NCBI GenBank assembly: GCA_038239145.1
Contig: JBBSFB010000001.1
Coordinates: 124,001-188,000 of the forward strand
Source of the DNA: PALSA-610 sp038239145
Lineage (GTDB): Bacteria; Actinomycetota; Acidimicrobiia; IMCC26256; PALSA-610
Direction: 5' to 3'
DNA length: 64,000 nucleotides
The position numbers and the translations under genes were made by a program. Of this stretch, positions 32,307 through 40,675 are shown piece by piece (within the stretch, counting starts at the first letter, position 1; every line of letters starts with the position of its first letter). The notes under the pieces are model-generated. The model was not told where the DNA came from. It did not search any database and worked only from the letters and a program-made list of their open reading frames with translations.

Positions 32307-33517
32307 TGCGGCTCCTCTACGTCGTGCAGCGGTACGGGGAGAACATCGCGGGAGGTGCCGAGCAGTACTGCCGGGAGATGGCCGAGCGCATGGCCGCCCG
32401 TGGGCATCACGTCGAGATCGCCACGACGTGCGCGGAGTCGTACGTCGACTGGGCCGACGTCTACGAGCCCGGACGCACCACCGTCGAGGGCGTCGACGTC
32501 CACCGCTTCCGGGTCGCGGCGCCACGCGACAACACGATCTTCGGCGACCTGAATCGCCGGCTGGTGACCGGCCGGGGCGCACGTCCTCTCTTTCTCCAAC
32601 GAGAGTGGATGCGGACGCAGGGCCCGTGGTCGCCCGACCTGGTCGTGTGGCTCGAGCACAACGCGCATCGTTTCGATGCCGTGTGCTGCTTCACCTATCT
32701 CTACTGGACGACGTGGGCGGCCCTCGACGTCGTGCACGGCCGTGCCCCTCTGCTGCTGCATTCAACCGTGCACGACGAGCCCCCGCTGCGGCTGTCGTTG
32801 TTCGACAACGAGTTCCACACCCCCGACGCGTTCGTGATGCTCATGCCCGAGGAGATAGACCTCATCCGGACGCGTTTCCACCTCGACCCGCCGGGCGGCG
32901 TGGTCGGCATAGGGGTCGAGGTCGGGCCGGCGGAACCGTCCCGGTTCCGCTCCGCGTACCGGCTCGGCGGCGCGCCGTACCTGTTGTACGTCGGGCGGAT
33001 CGATGCCGGGAAGGGCGCCCTTGCGCTGGTCGAGTTCTTCATCGCTTACAAGGACCGGCATCCCGACGAAGACCTCGTGCTCGTCATGGTCGGCATCGAT
33101 CTCTTGAAAATCCCCGAACGCGACGACATCATCGTCACCGGTTTCGTCGACTACCAGACCCGCGACGACGCCCTGGCCGGCGCATTCGCGTTGGCGCAAC
33201 CTTCGTTCTTCGAGAGCTTCTCCATGATTTTGACCGAGGCGTTCGCGTACGGACGCCCCGCCATCGTCCAGGGCCGGTGCGCGGTGCTAAGGGGCCACGC
33301 CCAGCGCAGCAACGGCGCCATCCCGTACGACGACTTCGCAGAGTTCGAGGCCGCGCTCGAGATGTTGCGGTCCGATCCGGAGCTGGCCGACGCCATGGGC
33401 GCGGCCGGACGCGCGTACGTCGAGCGGGAGTACGAATGGGACACCGTGCTCGAGCGCTATGAAGCAGTGCTCGAAGCAACGGTGCACATCTCACCGCCGG
33501 CGCGAGCGGCACGCTGA
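32306..33517 (+). CDS. GT4-family glycosyltransferase (type A of mirrored module)
   Basis: This is a 403-residue GT-B enzyme starting MRLLYVVQRYGENIAGGAEQYCREMAERM, with a donor domain around LLYVGRIDAGKGALALVEFF and AQPSFFESFSMILTEAFAYGRPAIVQ. It is paralogous to the enzyme at 27107-28306. The ATG overlaps the preceding stop (TGATG); a GTG three bases earlier is an alternative. It closes the plus-strand arm of the mirrored module and is followed nine bases later by a GT-C-like membrane protein. Confidence 0.87.
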   Translation: MRLLYVVQRYGENIAGGAEQYCREMAERMAARGHHVEIATTCAESYVDWADVYEPGRTTVEGVDVHRFRVAAPRDNTIFGDLNRRLVTGRGARPLFLQREWMRTQGPWSPDLVVWLEHNAHRFDAVCCFTYLYWTTWAALDVVHGRAPLLLHSTVHDEPPLRLSLFDNEFHTPDAFVMLMPEEIDLIRTRFHLDPPGGVVGIGVEVGPAEPSRFRSAYRLGGAPYLLYVGRIDAGKGALALVEFFIAYKDRHPDEDLVLVMVGIDLLKIPERDDIIVTGFVDYQTRDDALAGAFALAQPSFFESFSMILTEAFAYGRPAIVQGRCAVLRGHAQRSNGAIPYDDFAEFEAALEMLRSDPELADAMGAAGRAYVEREYEWDTVLERYEAVLEATVHISPPARAAR

Positions 33518-33525
33518 ACGTCGAC

Positions 33526-35610
33526 GTGCCTCCGGCAGAACAGGCGGCGACCGACGCCGAACCACTCGGGCCGCCGGGATGGCTGCGACTCCTCGCCTTC
33601 GTCCCCGCAGCCGGACTGCTCGCGCTCGGCGCGGCGGGACTCTTCCTGGCGGTGAACGGCTGGTACACGCCCGGGCTCGCGTTCGCGATCGGGGCCACGG
33701 TGTGGCTCGCGCTCGTAATGTTCGCGCGACCCGTCGTGGCCGCTCCGTCGGATCCTCGGCCCGGCCGCGACGGTCGCGTCGAGCGCCGCGATCACGTCTA
33801 CGCCGCAGTCGGCGTCGCGGCCATCGTGGTGATCACGGCGTGGAACATGGGACACGCGTCGGAGCACATCCTGATCGACCGCGACGGTGGTTCGTACGCG
33901 AACACAGGCCGATGGATCGCCCGAGACGGTTCGCTGACCGTCGCGGCGAAGCCCGACCCGTTCACGCACGAGCCGACCGTGACGTTCGTTTCGCCCGCGG
34001 TGTACGAGATGGCCGACGGATCGCTGCAGTTCCAGTTCGCGCACCTCCTCCCGGCGGTGCTCGCCGAGGGCTACGCGATCGGTGGCGATTCCGGTCTGTT
34101 CCACACCCCGGAGCTGCTGAGCGGCGTTGCGTTGCTCGCGTTCTTCGTGCTCGCGTGGCGCATATTCCGGCGGCCCCTGTTCGCGTTGTCGGCCCTGCTC
34201 GCGCTGGCCCTGACGATCCCGCAGGTGTCGTTCTCGCGCGACTCGTACTCCGAGATCCCGTCCCAGATCCTGCTCTTCACCGCCCTGTGGCTCCTCACGA
34301 CTCCGCGCGTGCTGCCCCGCTGGCGCGCAACCCTGCTGGCGGGGCTCTTCCTGGGCGCGCTCGAGGCGACACGCATCGACGCCATCGTGTTTCTCGTCGG
34401 CATGCCCGTCGTCTGTGCCGTCGCGTGGCTGCGCACGGTCACGCCGGCGGCGCGCCGGGCGACGGCGCAGTCGATCGGCGCGTTCGCGGCCGGTCTCGTT
34501 CCCGGTCTCGTTTTGGGGCTCGTCGATCTGGTCGGGCACAGCGGCGACTACTACTCGAGCCTCTCCTCCGATGTACATCAACTCGCGAAGCTCGTCGTCG
34601 CCTCCCTCGCAGTCTGCGCGATCGGCGCCGGGGTGTGGAGGTTCGTGTACCCGCAGCTGCGGCGCCTCCCGTGGACGGCAGTGTCGAACGTCGCCGGCGG
34701 AGCCGTTGTGGTGTTGGGTTTCGGGGTATGGGCGTTGCGTCCGCACTTCGAGCAGGTCGGCGGCGACGCGCTCGCGATTACCTTCCTGCAGAAGGCGGAA
34801 GGCGTACCGATCGACGCGACGCGGCTCTACTTCGAACGGTCGATGTCGTGGATGTCGTGGTACCTCGGTCCGATCGCGCTCGCAGTCGCGATCGTCGGCG
34901 CAGGTTTGCTCACGCGCGCGATTCTTCGAGGCGGTATGTCACGCGCGCTCGCCGCGTCGGCGGCACTCGTCCCGGGATCGATTCTCTATCTCTACAAGGC
35001 GAACGCAGTACCCGACCACATCTGGGTCACCCGGCGGTTCCTTGTCAGCGCGATCCCGATGCTGGTGCTACTGACGCTCGGGGCGGCGGCCACGCTCTGG
35101 GGTGCGCGATCGAACGCCACCCGGCCCCGCGTTTCCCGTCTCGGCGCGAGCGTGATCGTCATCGCGTCGGTGGCGTATCCGGCCTACACCGTCAGACCGG
35201 TTGCCGCCATGGCCGAGGGCACCGGATACCTCGAGCTGGTGCACGGCGTGTGCGCCGAACTCGGCCCCCACGCCGCGGTGGTGGTGCTGGAGCCCGCGGG
35301 CGGCGACCAGCTCGACTGGCTGCCCCAGCCGTTGCGGGGTTGGTGCGGGGCCGAGGTCGGGATCACGCGCGGCCCGACCGACTTCGCGGTGCTGCACCGG
35401 CTTGCACGAGAATGGAACGACGCCGGCCGGCAACTGTTCGTCGTGTCGGGCACGGTCAACGACGTGCGCAAGGCGGTGCCCGACGCCCAGCCCCGTCCCG
35501 CGCTCCGCGCAGCCGACTCGAAGGTGCTCGCCCAGACCCTGACGCGTCGGCCCGACGGCTACCGCTCGCTGTCGTACGCGGTCGTGGTCGCGGCGGTTCC
35601 GTCCTCGTAG
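33526..35610 (+). CDS. Multi-spanning membrane protein, GT-C glycosyltransferase-like
   Basis: The 694-residue protein has about 11-13 predicted membrane helices. An acidic motif follows the second or third helix (HILIDRDGGSYANTGRWIA), and SRDSYSEIPSQILLFTALWLL lies in a later helix. An Asp-containing first extracellular loop is the signature of GT-C (PMT/ArnT/GT39/GT83-like) polyprenyl-phosphate-sugar transferases. The C-terminal ~150 residues form a soluble extracytoplasmic domain. It resembles the protein at 37621 (RDAYSE, LTDRDPAVYL) and is probably an ancient duplicate. Predicted to transfer sugars from a lipid carrier outside the membrane. Confidence 0.75.
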   Translation: MPPAEQAATDAEPLGPPGWLRLLAFVPAAGLLALGAAGLFLAVNGWYTPGLAFAIGATVWLALVMFARPVVAAPSDPRPGRDGRVERRDHVYAAVGVAAIVVITAWNMGHASEHILIDRDGGSYANTGRWIARDGSLTVAAKPDPFTHEPTVTFVSPAVYEMADGSLQFQFAHLLPAVLAEGYAIGGDSGLFHTPELLSGVALLAFFVLAWRIFRRPLFALSALLALALTIPQVSFSRDSYSEIPSQILLFTALWLLTTPRVLPRWRATLLAGLFLGALEATRIDAIVFLVGMPVVCAVAWLRTVTPAARRATAQSIGAFAAGLVPGLVLGLVDLVGHSGDYYSSLSSDVHQLAKLVVASLAVCAIGAGVWRFVYPQLRRLPWTAVSNVAGGAVVVLGFGVWALRPHFEQVGGDALAITFLQKAEGVPIDATRLYFERSMSWMSWYLGPIALAVAIVGAGLLTRAILRGGMSRALAASAALVPGSILYLYKANAVPDHIWVTRRFLVSAIPMLVLLTLGAAATLWGARSNATRPRVSRLGASVIVIASVAYPAYTVRPVAAMAEGTGYLELVHGVCAELGPHAAVVVLEPAGGDQLDWLPQPLRGWCGAEVGITRGPTDFAVLHRLAREWNDAGRQLFVVSGTVNDVRKAVPDAQPRPALRAADSKVLAQTLTRRPDGYRSLSYAVVVAAVPSS

Positions 35611-35663
35611 CCGGACGCTCCGGATGCGACCGGCTCGCCGGCCGGACTAGTGCAACGGTCGGA

Positions 35664-37496
35664 TCAGGGTGGGCACGATCGGGTGCCGCGAGAGAGATAC
35701 AGCACGCCGCCGCTCCTGAGCGACACCTGTCCCGAGGGCGGGTGGACCGAGTGGCTGATCGAAACGGTGCGCGTGCAGAGCGTGATTGCGGGAGTCGACT
35801 CGACGAGCGTTGTCTTCGGCAACCAATACGCGAGTGCGAGCCGGTCGACGACGGTGATCGACTTGTCGAGCGTCAGTTGCTTGGTGCCCGATGCTTCCAC
35901 CGCGTGCACCGTCGCGTGGGTGTCGGCCTCCCCGGCGGCCAGTGCGTTCAAGAGCGCCGGGTGCGCGAACGACAGTTGCCATCCGAACAGCGCGGCGACC
36001 CCGGTCGCGAGGACGACGGTGGCGAGGTTGCGGGCAGCTTGCTGGTACTGCGCGCCGACGGAAACCGTGATCGCCGCCAGCCCGATCAGGACGGCCCAGA
36101 AGGTGGGCGCGAAGAGCACGATGCCGCCGTGTCGCGGATCGATCCAGCCGAGGGTTCCCATCGTGGTGGCGCGGTTGTACGGGCGGGCCAGCTCGAGCCG
36201 CGCCCCGAAGTGCAGGACGAGCCACGACGTGCTCGAAACCGCGACGACAATGGCGGCGACGCCGAGCGAACGAATCGACGGACGGGTCCCGAGCCAGGCG
36301 ACACCGAGCGCGACCAGCAACGGCGTGGCGATGTCGAGATACCGGCCGTACACGATTGCATCGGCCCGGTTCCCCTTGGCCAGGAACACGGTAGCGACGG
36401 CGAGCAGCGCCACGAACTCGACGACGAGCATCACCGCGAACGTCGTGTGCGACGAGGACAGCGTCGCGCGCACGGACGTGACGACCGAGGGCCGCCGTTG
36501 GCGGAGTCCGAGCAGGACGAGCGCAGTCAGTGCGATCGCGATGATCCCGCCCGTGGCGACGAACTGATACCAGTACTGGCCGATCGCGGCTCGGGACGCC
36601 AGCCACATGTCGTGCGGATGCACGAGCTGGGTGACGTTGCTGGACGCGTCGACACCCCCGGCGCCGTGCCACAACACGTGGTTGAGATGCTTGTTCAGCA
36701 CCTGACCCGCGGCGGCTACCACGATGAACGCGCACCCGAGGAACAGCGACGCGATCGGGGCTCGACGCACGACGAGCGCGGCGCCGAGGATGACGACGGT
36801 GGCGACCATCGCGAGAACGGTGCGGTTGTGGATCGTGATCACGTACGCGCACGCGGCCCCGGCCAGGGCGGCCCGCACGTAGAGCGCGCGGGCACGGTTC
36901 CGCGCCGGATCGCGATCGAGCGTCCGGAGCACCCACGCTACCGCGCTCATCGCGAGGAGCAGCGCGAACGCCAGCATCGACTCCGACCACGCGAATCCGG
37001 TGTTGATCACGAACGCGGGATAGAGGCCCGCAACCAGGGCGCCGATGATGGCCACGCCCCAACTCGTAGAGAGCAACCAGCGAGTGAGGAACGCGATCAA
37101 CACGATGGAGACACCGGCGAGGACCGTCTGCAGCAGGATCACCGATTCGTAGAGATGACCGGGATTGCTCGCGAAGAGCCGGCTGAGTGGGGTGATGAGC
37201 AGTGAAAAGCCACCCGCGTAGAACGCGGTGTGGCTCATGTCGATCGCGTGCCCGCCGGCGAGGAAGCGGGCGTCGGCCAGGTAGCCGATCTCGTCCGCGA
37301 AAATGCGGGGACCGGCCTGCGGGTCGGCGATCCAGTAATGCACGACGCCGACGACGACGGCGCTCGCGAGCAGCCAGGCGCGGTGAACTCGGGCCTTACG
37401 ATCTTCGACCGGCGCACGGTCGGCGTTCACCGAGCTGGTGGCGTCGGAGCCGCTCGGGTCGACGACGGCAGCTTGCCTCTGCGACGACCGGACCAC
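35664..37496 (-). CDS. Multi-spanning membrane protein, GT-C glycosyltransferase-like
   Basis: This is a 610-residue protein with a soluble N-terminal ~38 residues, then roughly a dozen membrane helices. The first loop contains FADEIGYLADARFLAGG, an acidic Asp-Glu motif as in GT-C enzymes. Later loops contain NTGFAWSESMLAF and a Tyr/Arg-rich IVYGRYLDIATPLLV. It ends in an extracytoplasmic C-terminal domain. It sits between two other GT-C-like genes but reads on the opposite strand. The GTG lies exactly at +1 of a TAGTGT box. Donor and acceptor unknown. Confidence 0.72.
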   Translation of the reverse strand: MVRSSQRQAAVVDPSGSDATSSVNADRAPVEDRKARVHRAWLLASAVVVGVVHYWIADPQAGPRIFADEIGYLADARFLAGGHAIDMSHTAFYAGGFSLLITPLSRLFASNPGHLYESVILLQTVLAGVSIVLIAFLTRWLLSTSWGVAIIGALVAGLYPAFVINTGFAWSESMLAFALLLAMSAVAWVLRTLDRDPARNRARALYVRAALAGAACAYVITIHNRTVLAMVATVVILGAALVVRRAPIASLFLGCAFIVVAAAGQVLNKHLNHVLWHGAGGVDASSNVTQLVHPHDMWLASRAAIGQYWYQFVATGGIIAIALTALVLLGLRQRRPSVVTSVRATLSSSHTTFAVMLVVEFVALLAVATVFLAKGNRADAIVYGRYLDIATPLLVALGVAWLGTRPSIRSLGVAAIVVAVSSTSWLVLHFGARLELARPYNRATTMGTLGWIDPRHGGIVLFAPTFWAVLIGLAAITVSVGAQYQQAARNLATVVLATGVAALFGWQLSFAHPALLNALAAGEADTHATVHAVEASGTKQLTLDKSITVVDRLALAYWLPKTTLVESTPAITLCTRTVSISHSVHPPSGQVSLRSGGVLYLSRGTRSCPP

Positions 37497-37502
37497 CGCC
37501 GC

Positions 37503-37508
37503 ACACTA
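37503..37508 (-). promoter_or_regulatory. -10 box for the 35664-37496 gene (leaderless)
   Basis: TAGTGT on the minus strand ends at 37503, exactly seven bases before the GTG at 37496. No Shine-Dalgarno sequence is present, so a leaderless transcript is predicted. Confidence 0.4.
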
Positions 37509-37620
37509 GCGAGCAACGTGCCGTTTTCCCGGGCATTGACGCGCGGATCGGATACTTCGGACGCCGCCGCGTGTGCGCGAGAATGCTTCGCTTGATGTCG
37601 AACGATCGCGTCCGGTGAGC

Positions 37621-39672
37621 ATGACGATCGGGTCGACGTCGGCGGCGACCGACATGGCGCAGGATCCTACGGTTGTGGCTCGCGCGACGACGGCACTCGG
37701 CCGTGAGCTCCCGACCTGGCTGGTCGCCGGACTGGCCGGATCGGCAGTGGCAGTTGCGACCGCGGGCGCGGTCGGCACCACGCTGCTCGCAATCGGTTGG
37801 TACCGGCCGGCGGTGGTCGGCGGGAGCGCCCTGGTCGCCGCCGCGGCCGCCGGTTTCGCAGCCGTGCGCGGTCTCGGTCGGCGCGTGAACGCCGACCATC
37901 GGGCCGCGCTCGTTGCGCTCGGGCTCGTCGTGGTGTTCTTCGGGTTCGCGAGCGCGCTGCGGTCGGAGCATCTGCTAACCGATCGCGATCCAGCTGTCTA
38001 TCTGAGCTCGGGCCGTTCGATCGCGCGTACACACGAGCTGACGCCAGAGATTCCCGACGGGCCGTTCAAGAGCCCGGAATTCGGCAACGTCGGGAACCGC
38101 TACGGGTCGAACTTCTTTCCGATGCTCCCCGTGATCCTCGCGGTCGGGTGGTCGATCGGTGGTGAGTCGGGGATGCTGCTCGTCGGTCCTGTTCTCGGTT
38201 GTCTCGGGCTGTTGGCTTGCTACGCGCTCGCGGCTCGAGTGCTCGGTCCGCGGCGTGGGTTGGTCGCGCTCGCGATCCTGATCGTCGCTCCGCTGCAATT
38301 GTGGTTCGCGCGCGACGCGTACTCGGAGCTCATCGTGCAGCTCGTCGCGCTCACCGGACTCTGGCTCTATCTCGAGACGCGCGGCCGTGGACGTTGGGGT
38401 CTCGGCGCGCTCGCGGGTGCTCTGGTCGCGTCGTCTGCGCTGGCGCGGATCGACGCGCTCGCGATCGTCATCGCGTGCGTCGGGCTGGTCGCGGCCGAAT
38501 GGCTCCGCGCCGACTCGGACCCGGTCCCGATGCGCGCCCGGCGCGTCGTCGCCGCGTTCGGAGTGACGCTCGTCGTATGCACGGCGGGCACGTTCGTCGT
38601 CACGCACAAGCTCGCCGCCGGGTACATCAAGGCGTTGGGTGACGAGTACCGCCCGCTTGTCGCGGTGCTCGTCGCGGCCGTGTTCGGAATGGTCGCGGTC
38701 GTCGTGGCCCATCGCCTCCGGCCCGGATTCGGTCATTGGCTCGCAACCCGGCGGTACCTCTTCGGGCTCGCCGTGATCGCCAGCGTCGGCGTGTTCGCGT
38801 GGGCGTACGTCGGGCGTCCCGACCCGGTGCGCGACCTCCCGATCGTTATTCGTTACCCGATCACCGACGCGATTCGGACCAGCGTCGCGAATTGGCATTA
38901 CAGCCGATCGCTGCACTGGTTCGCGTCGTACTTCGGTCTGGCCGGGATCGTCCTCGCGTTCGCCGGTTTCGTCCTGCTCGCGGCGAGCGCCCGACGCGGC
39001 AACGGCGCCGCCGCGACGTTGTTCCTCGTCGTGGTGCCCATGACGGTCCTGTATCTCGCCCGGCCCAGCATCGCCCCCGATCAGCCGTGGGCGATGCGGA
39101 GATATCTCCCGGTGGTCATCCCGGGAATCGCGATCGCGATGGTCGTCGCGATCGAATCGGTCTGGCGCTTCGCCCGGGAGCAGCGCGGTGCCGTTGCCCG
39201 CGGCGTGGCGGTCGCGATCGTCGGAGTGGCGGTTCTCGCGTTCGCGCTGCCCACCGCGAACGCGGCCCGGCCGTTCGTGCGCGCCCGCGTGCAACACGGC
39301 GCGGCCGCCGCCATCAACGGGCTGTGCCGGGTGGCGGGTCCCGACGGCGCGGTGCTGGTGTACGGGCACGCGTTTCTCAACAACGAACTGCCCCAGCCGA
39401 TCAGCGCCTTTTGCGGAGTTCCGGTGGGAACCTCGAGCACGGTCGACATCCCGGCGCTCGCGCGGACGTGGCACGGTCTCGGACGGCGGCTGGTGGTGGT
39501 GACCGCGGTTCCCGAATCGGTCGTGAAGCTGGTTCCCTCGGCCAAGGTCGCCGCGCACCTGGTTGTCTCCGACGACCACGACATCGAGAAATCCTTCGAT
39601 CACGCCCCACGGCGCGATGCGCCGGCGCCGATGAATATCTGGATCCTGGAGATTCCCGTCGGGGCCGGTTGA
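37621..39672 (+). CDS. Multi-spanning membrane protein, GT-C glycosyltransferase-like
   Basis: The 683-residue protein has about 12-13 predicted helices, the loop motif HLLTDRDPAVYLSSGRSIA, then LWFARDAYSELIVQLVALTGLWLYLE, parallel to the 33526 protein. Further on it carries PWAMRRYLPVVIPGIAIAM and an extracytoplasmic C-terminus. The acidic first loop suggests a GT-C transferase using polyprenyl-phosphate sugars. The start is ambiguous: ATG 37621, GTG 37615 or GTG 37573 are all in frame, and none has a convincing ribosome-binding site. Confidence 0.73.
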   Translation: MTIGSTSAATDMAQDPTVVARATTALGRELPTWLVAGLAGSAVAVATAGAVGTTLLAIGWYRPAVVGGSALVAAAAAGFAAVRGLGRRVNADHRAALVALGLVVVFFGFASALRSEHLLTDRDPAVYLSSGRSIARTHELTPEIPDGPFKSPEFGNVGNRYGSNFFPMLPVILAVGWSIGGESGMLLVGPVLGCLGLLACYALAARVLGPRRGLVALAILIVAPLQLWFARDAYSELIVQLVALTGLWLYLETRGRGRWGLGALAGALVASSALARIDALAIVIACVGLVAAEWLRADSDPVPMRARRVVAAFGVTLVVCTAGTFVVTHKLAAGYIKALGDEYRPLVAVLVAAVFGMVAVVVAHRLRPGFGHWLATRRYLFGLAVIASVGVFAWAYVGRPDPVRDLPIVIRYPITDAIRTSVANWHYSRSLHWFASYFGLAGIVLAFAGFVLLAASARRGNGAAATLFLVVVPMTVLYLARPSIAPDQPWAMRRYLPVVIPGIAIAMVVAIESVWRFAREQRGAVARGVAVAIVGVAVLAFALPTANAARPFVRARVQHGAAAAINGLCRVAGPDGAVLVYGHAFLNNELPQPISAFCGVPVGTSSTVDIPALARTWHGLGRRLVVVTAVPESVVKLVPSAKVAAHLVVSDDHDIEKSFDHAPRRDAPAPMNIWILEIPVGAG

Positions 39673-39775
39673 GCCCACAATGCGGGCCCCGGGCGGTCCC
39701 CGACGTCGTGCGAGTGCCGAATGGACCGGCCCCGAGTTGCCTGCCCGGCGACGCGTGCCCTACAAGCTGTGAACC

Positions 39776-40225
39776 ATGACTCTCGTGACCGCGTTGTTGG
39801 TGATCGGCATCGCGTGCGCGATCGCAGCCTGGTTCGTCGTGCGCGAAGCGGGCCGGATGGCATCGGAGCCGGCGCCGCCGGTGTTCGATCCCGAAGAGGC
39901 CTATGAATGGGTGGTCGAGCACGTGCCGGACGACGTCGCGGCCACGCTCACGCCCGAGGACGTGCGCCGCATCCTCGGCTTCCAGCTCGAGTACTTCCAG
40001 CGCCGGGGCGTGACGGGCAATGGCTCGTCGTCACATCCGCCGGGCGACGTCGTGGTCGGCGGGGCCGAGACCGTTGATTACATCCTCGAGCGGGCCCGGG
40101 TCACCGGGGAGGAGTATCTGCCCGAACAGGTACACGCTGTGGTCGAGACCCAGCTGGCGTATCTCCGGGCGATCGGTGCGGTCGGCCCCGCAGCCGAACC
40201 TCCCGCCGACGACCCGCCAACCTGA
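39776..40225 (+). CDS. Membrane-anchored hypothetical protein, 149 aa
   Basis: An N-terminal hydrophobic helix (about 3-22, ALLVIGIACAIAAWFVV) is followed by a conserved-looking cytoplasmic region: DPEEAYEWVVEHVPDDVAATL, a LTPEDVRRILGFQLEYFQRRG motif, VDYILERA and EEYLPEQVHAVVETQLAYL. I do not recognise a named family, though small single-helix proteins of this pattern are common in actinobacteria. TACAAG ending at 39766 would give a three-base leader. It precedes the structured-RNA region. Confidence 0.7.
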   Translation: MTLVTALLVIGIACAIAAWFVVREAGRMASEPAPPVFDPEEAYEWVVEHVPDDVAATLTPEDVRRILGFQLEYFQRRGVTGNGSSSHPPGDVVVGGAETVDYILERARVTGEEYLPEQVHAVVETQLAYLRAIGAVGPAAEPPADDPPT

Positions 40226-40242
40226 CCACCGAGCCGTCGGAT

Positions 40243-40340
40243 GGCCGTGAGGCGGAGCCGGGTTTGGGGTCAGGCGCAGTCTGGAGGTCCGGTCGCGCGG
40301 TGGGGGCGCACGGGCGATGGAGGGCCGTAAGGCGGAGCCG
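40243..40340. repeat. Pair of 18-bp direct repeats upstream of the structured RNA
   Basis: GGCCGTGAGGCGGAGCCG (40243-40260) and GGCCGTAAGGCGGAGCCG (40323-40340) differ at one base and are 80 bp apart. Similar bases flank both copies (GATGG before, GGT or AGT after). They may be regulatory sites for the RNA or the remains of a local duplication. Confidence 0.6.
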
Positions 40341-40403
40341 AGTAAAAATGTTTCCTTGTGTGAACGGTCCCGGAAAAGGGTTCCACCGCTCGATCGGATC
40401 TGG

Positions 40404-40409
40404 TACAAA
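40404..40409 (+). promoter_or_regulatory. -10 box for the candidate structured RNA
   Basis: TACAAA matches the TANNNT-like boxes of this window except at the last base and would start transcription near 40416. A weak TTCCAC lies 17 bases upstream. Confidence 0.4.
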
Positions 40410-40441
40410 GTTGCTACCGAAGAGAGGAGGTGGTCCAGCAG

Positions 40442-40483
40442 ATGCACGATAGATCTGGGACTTCGGAGGTGCGCGGCCGCTAG
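40442..40483 (+). CDS. Possible 13-aa ORF inside the structured RNA
   Basis: ATG at 40442 follows an extended Shine-Dalgarno match (AGGAGGTGGTCC, 40425-40436) by five bases, and the frame ends in TAG at 40481-40483. It encodes MHDRSGTSEVRGR. The start lies inside the loop closed by the 11-bp stem, so opening that stem would expose its ribosome-binding site. It could be a leader peptide or chance. Confidence 0.3.
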   Translation: MHDRSGTSEVRGR

Positions 40484-40599
40484 GGCCGTCAGTTCTCGAC
40501 TGGACCACCTGCGGAATCCAAACCGCTGCACCACCGTCGCAGCTGCCGGCATGGTCCCACCGGCGCAAAGGCCACGACGGGTTCGAATCAGTCGAAATG

Positions 40600-40627
40600 A
40601 ACGGGGGGTGCTTCGGCGCCCCCCGTT
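40600..40627 (+). terminator. Rho-independent terminator with UUCG loop
   Basis: AACGGGGGGTGC and GCGCCCCCCGTT pair over 12 bp (one G-U) around a TTCG tetraloop, followed by a pyrimidine-rich CTCCTTCGTTTCC. It ends the candidate RNA 49 bases before the next start codon. Confidence 0.8.
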
Positions 40628-40662
40628 CTCCTTCGTTTCCGGTCCGCGTTCGTCGGCGCCGG

Positions 40663-40668
40663 TAGATT
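40663..40668 (+). promoter_or_regulatory. -10 box for the 73-aa gene
   Basis: TAGATT ends at 40668, eight bases before the ATG at 40676, predicting a one-base leader. It lies downstream of the terminator, so this gene is transcribed independently of the RNA. Confidence 0.4.
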
Positions 40669-40675
40669 TCGCCGC

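Larger units (their letters stand above)
40416..40630 (+). ncRNA. Candidate structured RNA with paired SD and anti-SD mimics
   Basis: About 210 bases can form a chain of hairpins. A closing 11-bp stem joins AGGTGGTCCAG (40428-40438) to CTGGACCACCT (40500-40510). Inside it is CGGCC/GGCCG (40474-40478, 40484-40488). Downstream are GCGG/CCGC (40511-40526), GCCGG/CCGGC (40545-40564) and CGAC/GTCG (40575-40594), then a UUCG-capped terminator. The 5' arm AGGAGGTGGTCC nearly matches the full complement of the 16S rRNA 3' end, and the 3' arm imitates the anti-Shine-Dalgarno. A 13-codon ORF (40442-40483) follows the SD mimic. No Rfam family recognised. A leader of the 73-aa gene is a less likely alternative because of the terminator. 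Confidence 0.55.
40226..40675. other. 450-base gene-free interval with direct repeats and a structured RNA
   Basis: This is the only stretch over 300 bases without a protein gene. It holds two direct repeats of GGCCGTRAGGCGGAGCCG (40243-40260 and 40323-40340), an AT-richer segment (around 40341-40360), a promoter-like TACAAA, the candidate RNA at 40416-40630 with its terminator, and a TAGATT box for the next gene. No tRNA can be folded from it. Confidence 0.75.

Noticed and set aside
33459..37205. 1248-codon open frame on the plus strand
   Set aside because: It runs across a glycosyltransferase end, one membrane-protein gene in another frame and a minus-strand gene. The composition is almost entirely Arg/Gly/Ala, typical of a shadow frame.
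40574..40594. tRNA-like GGTTCGAATC T-loop
   Set aside because: The bases around it do not form a 5-bp T stem, and no anticodon or acceptor stem can be placed. It is treated as a hairpin loop of the candidate RNA.
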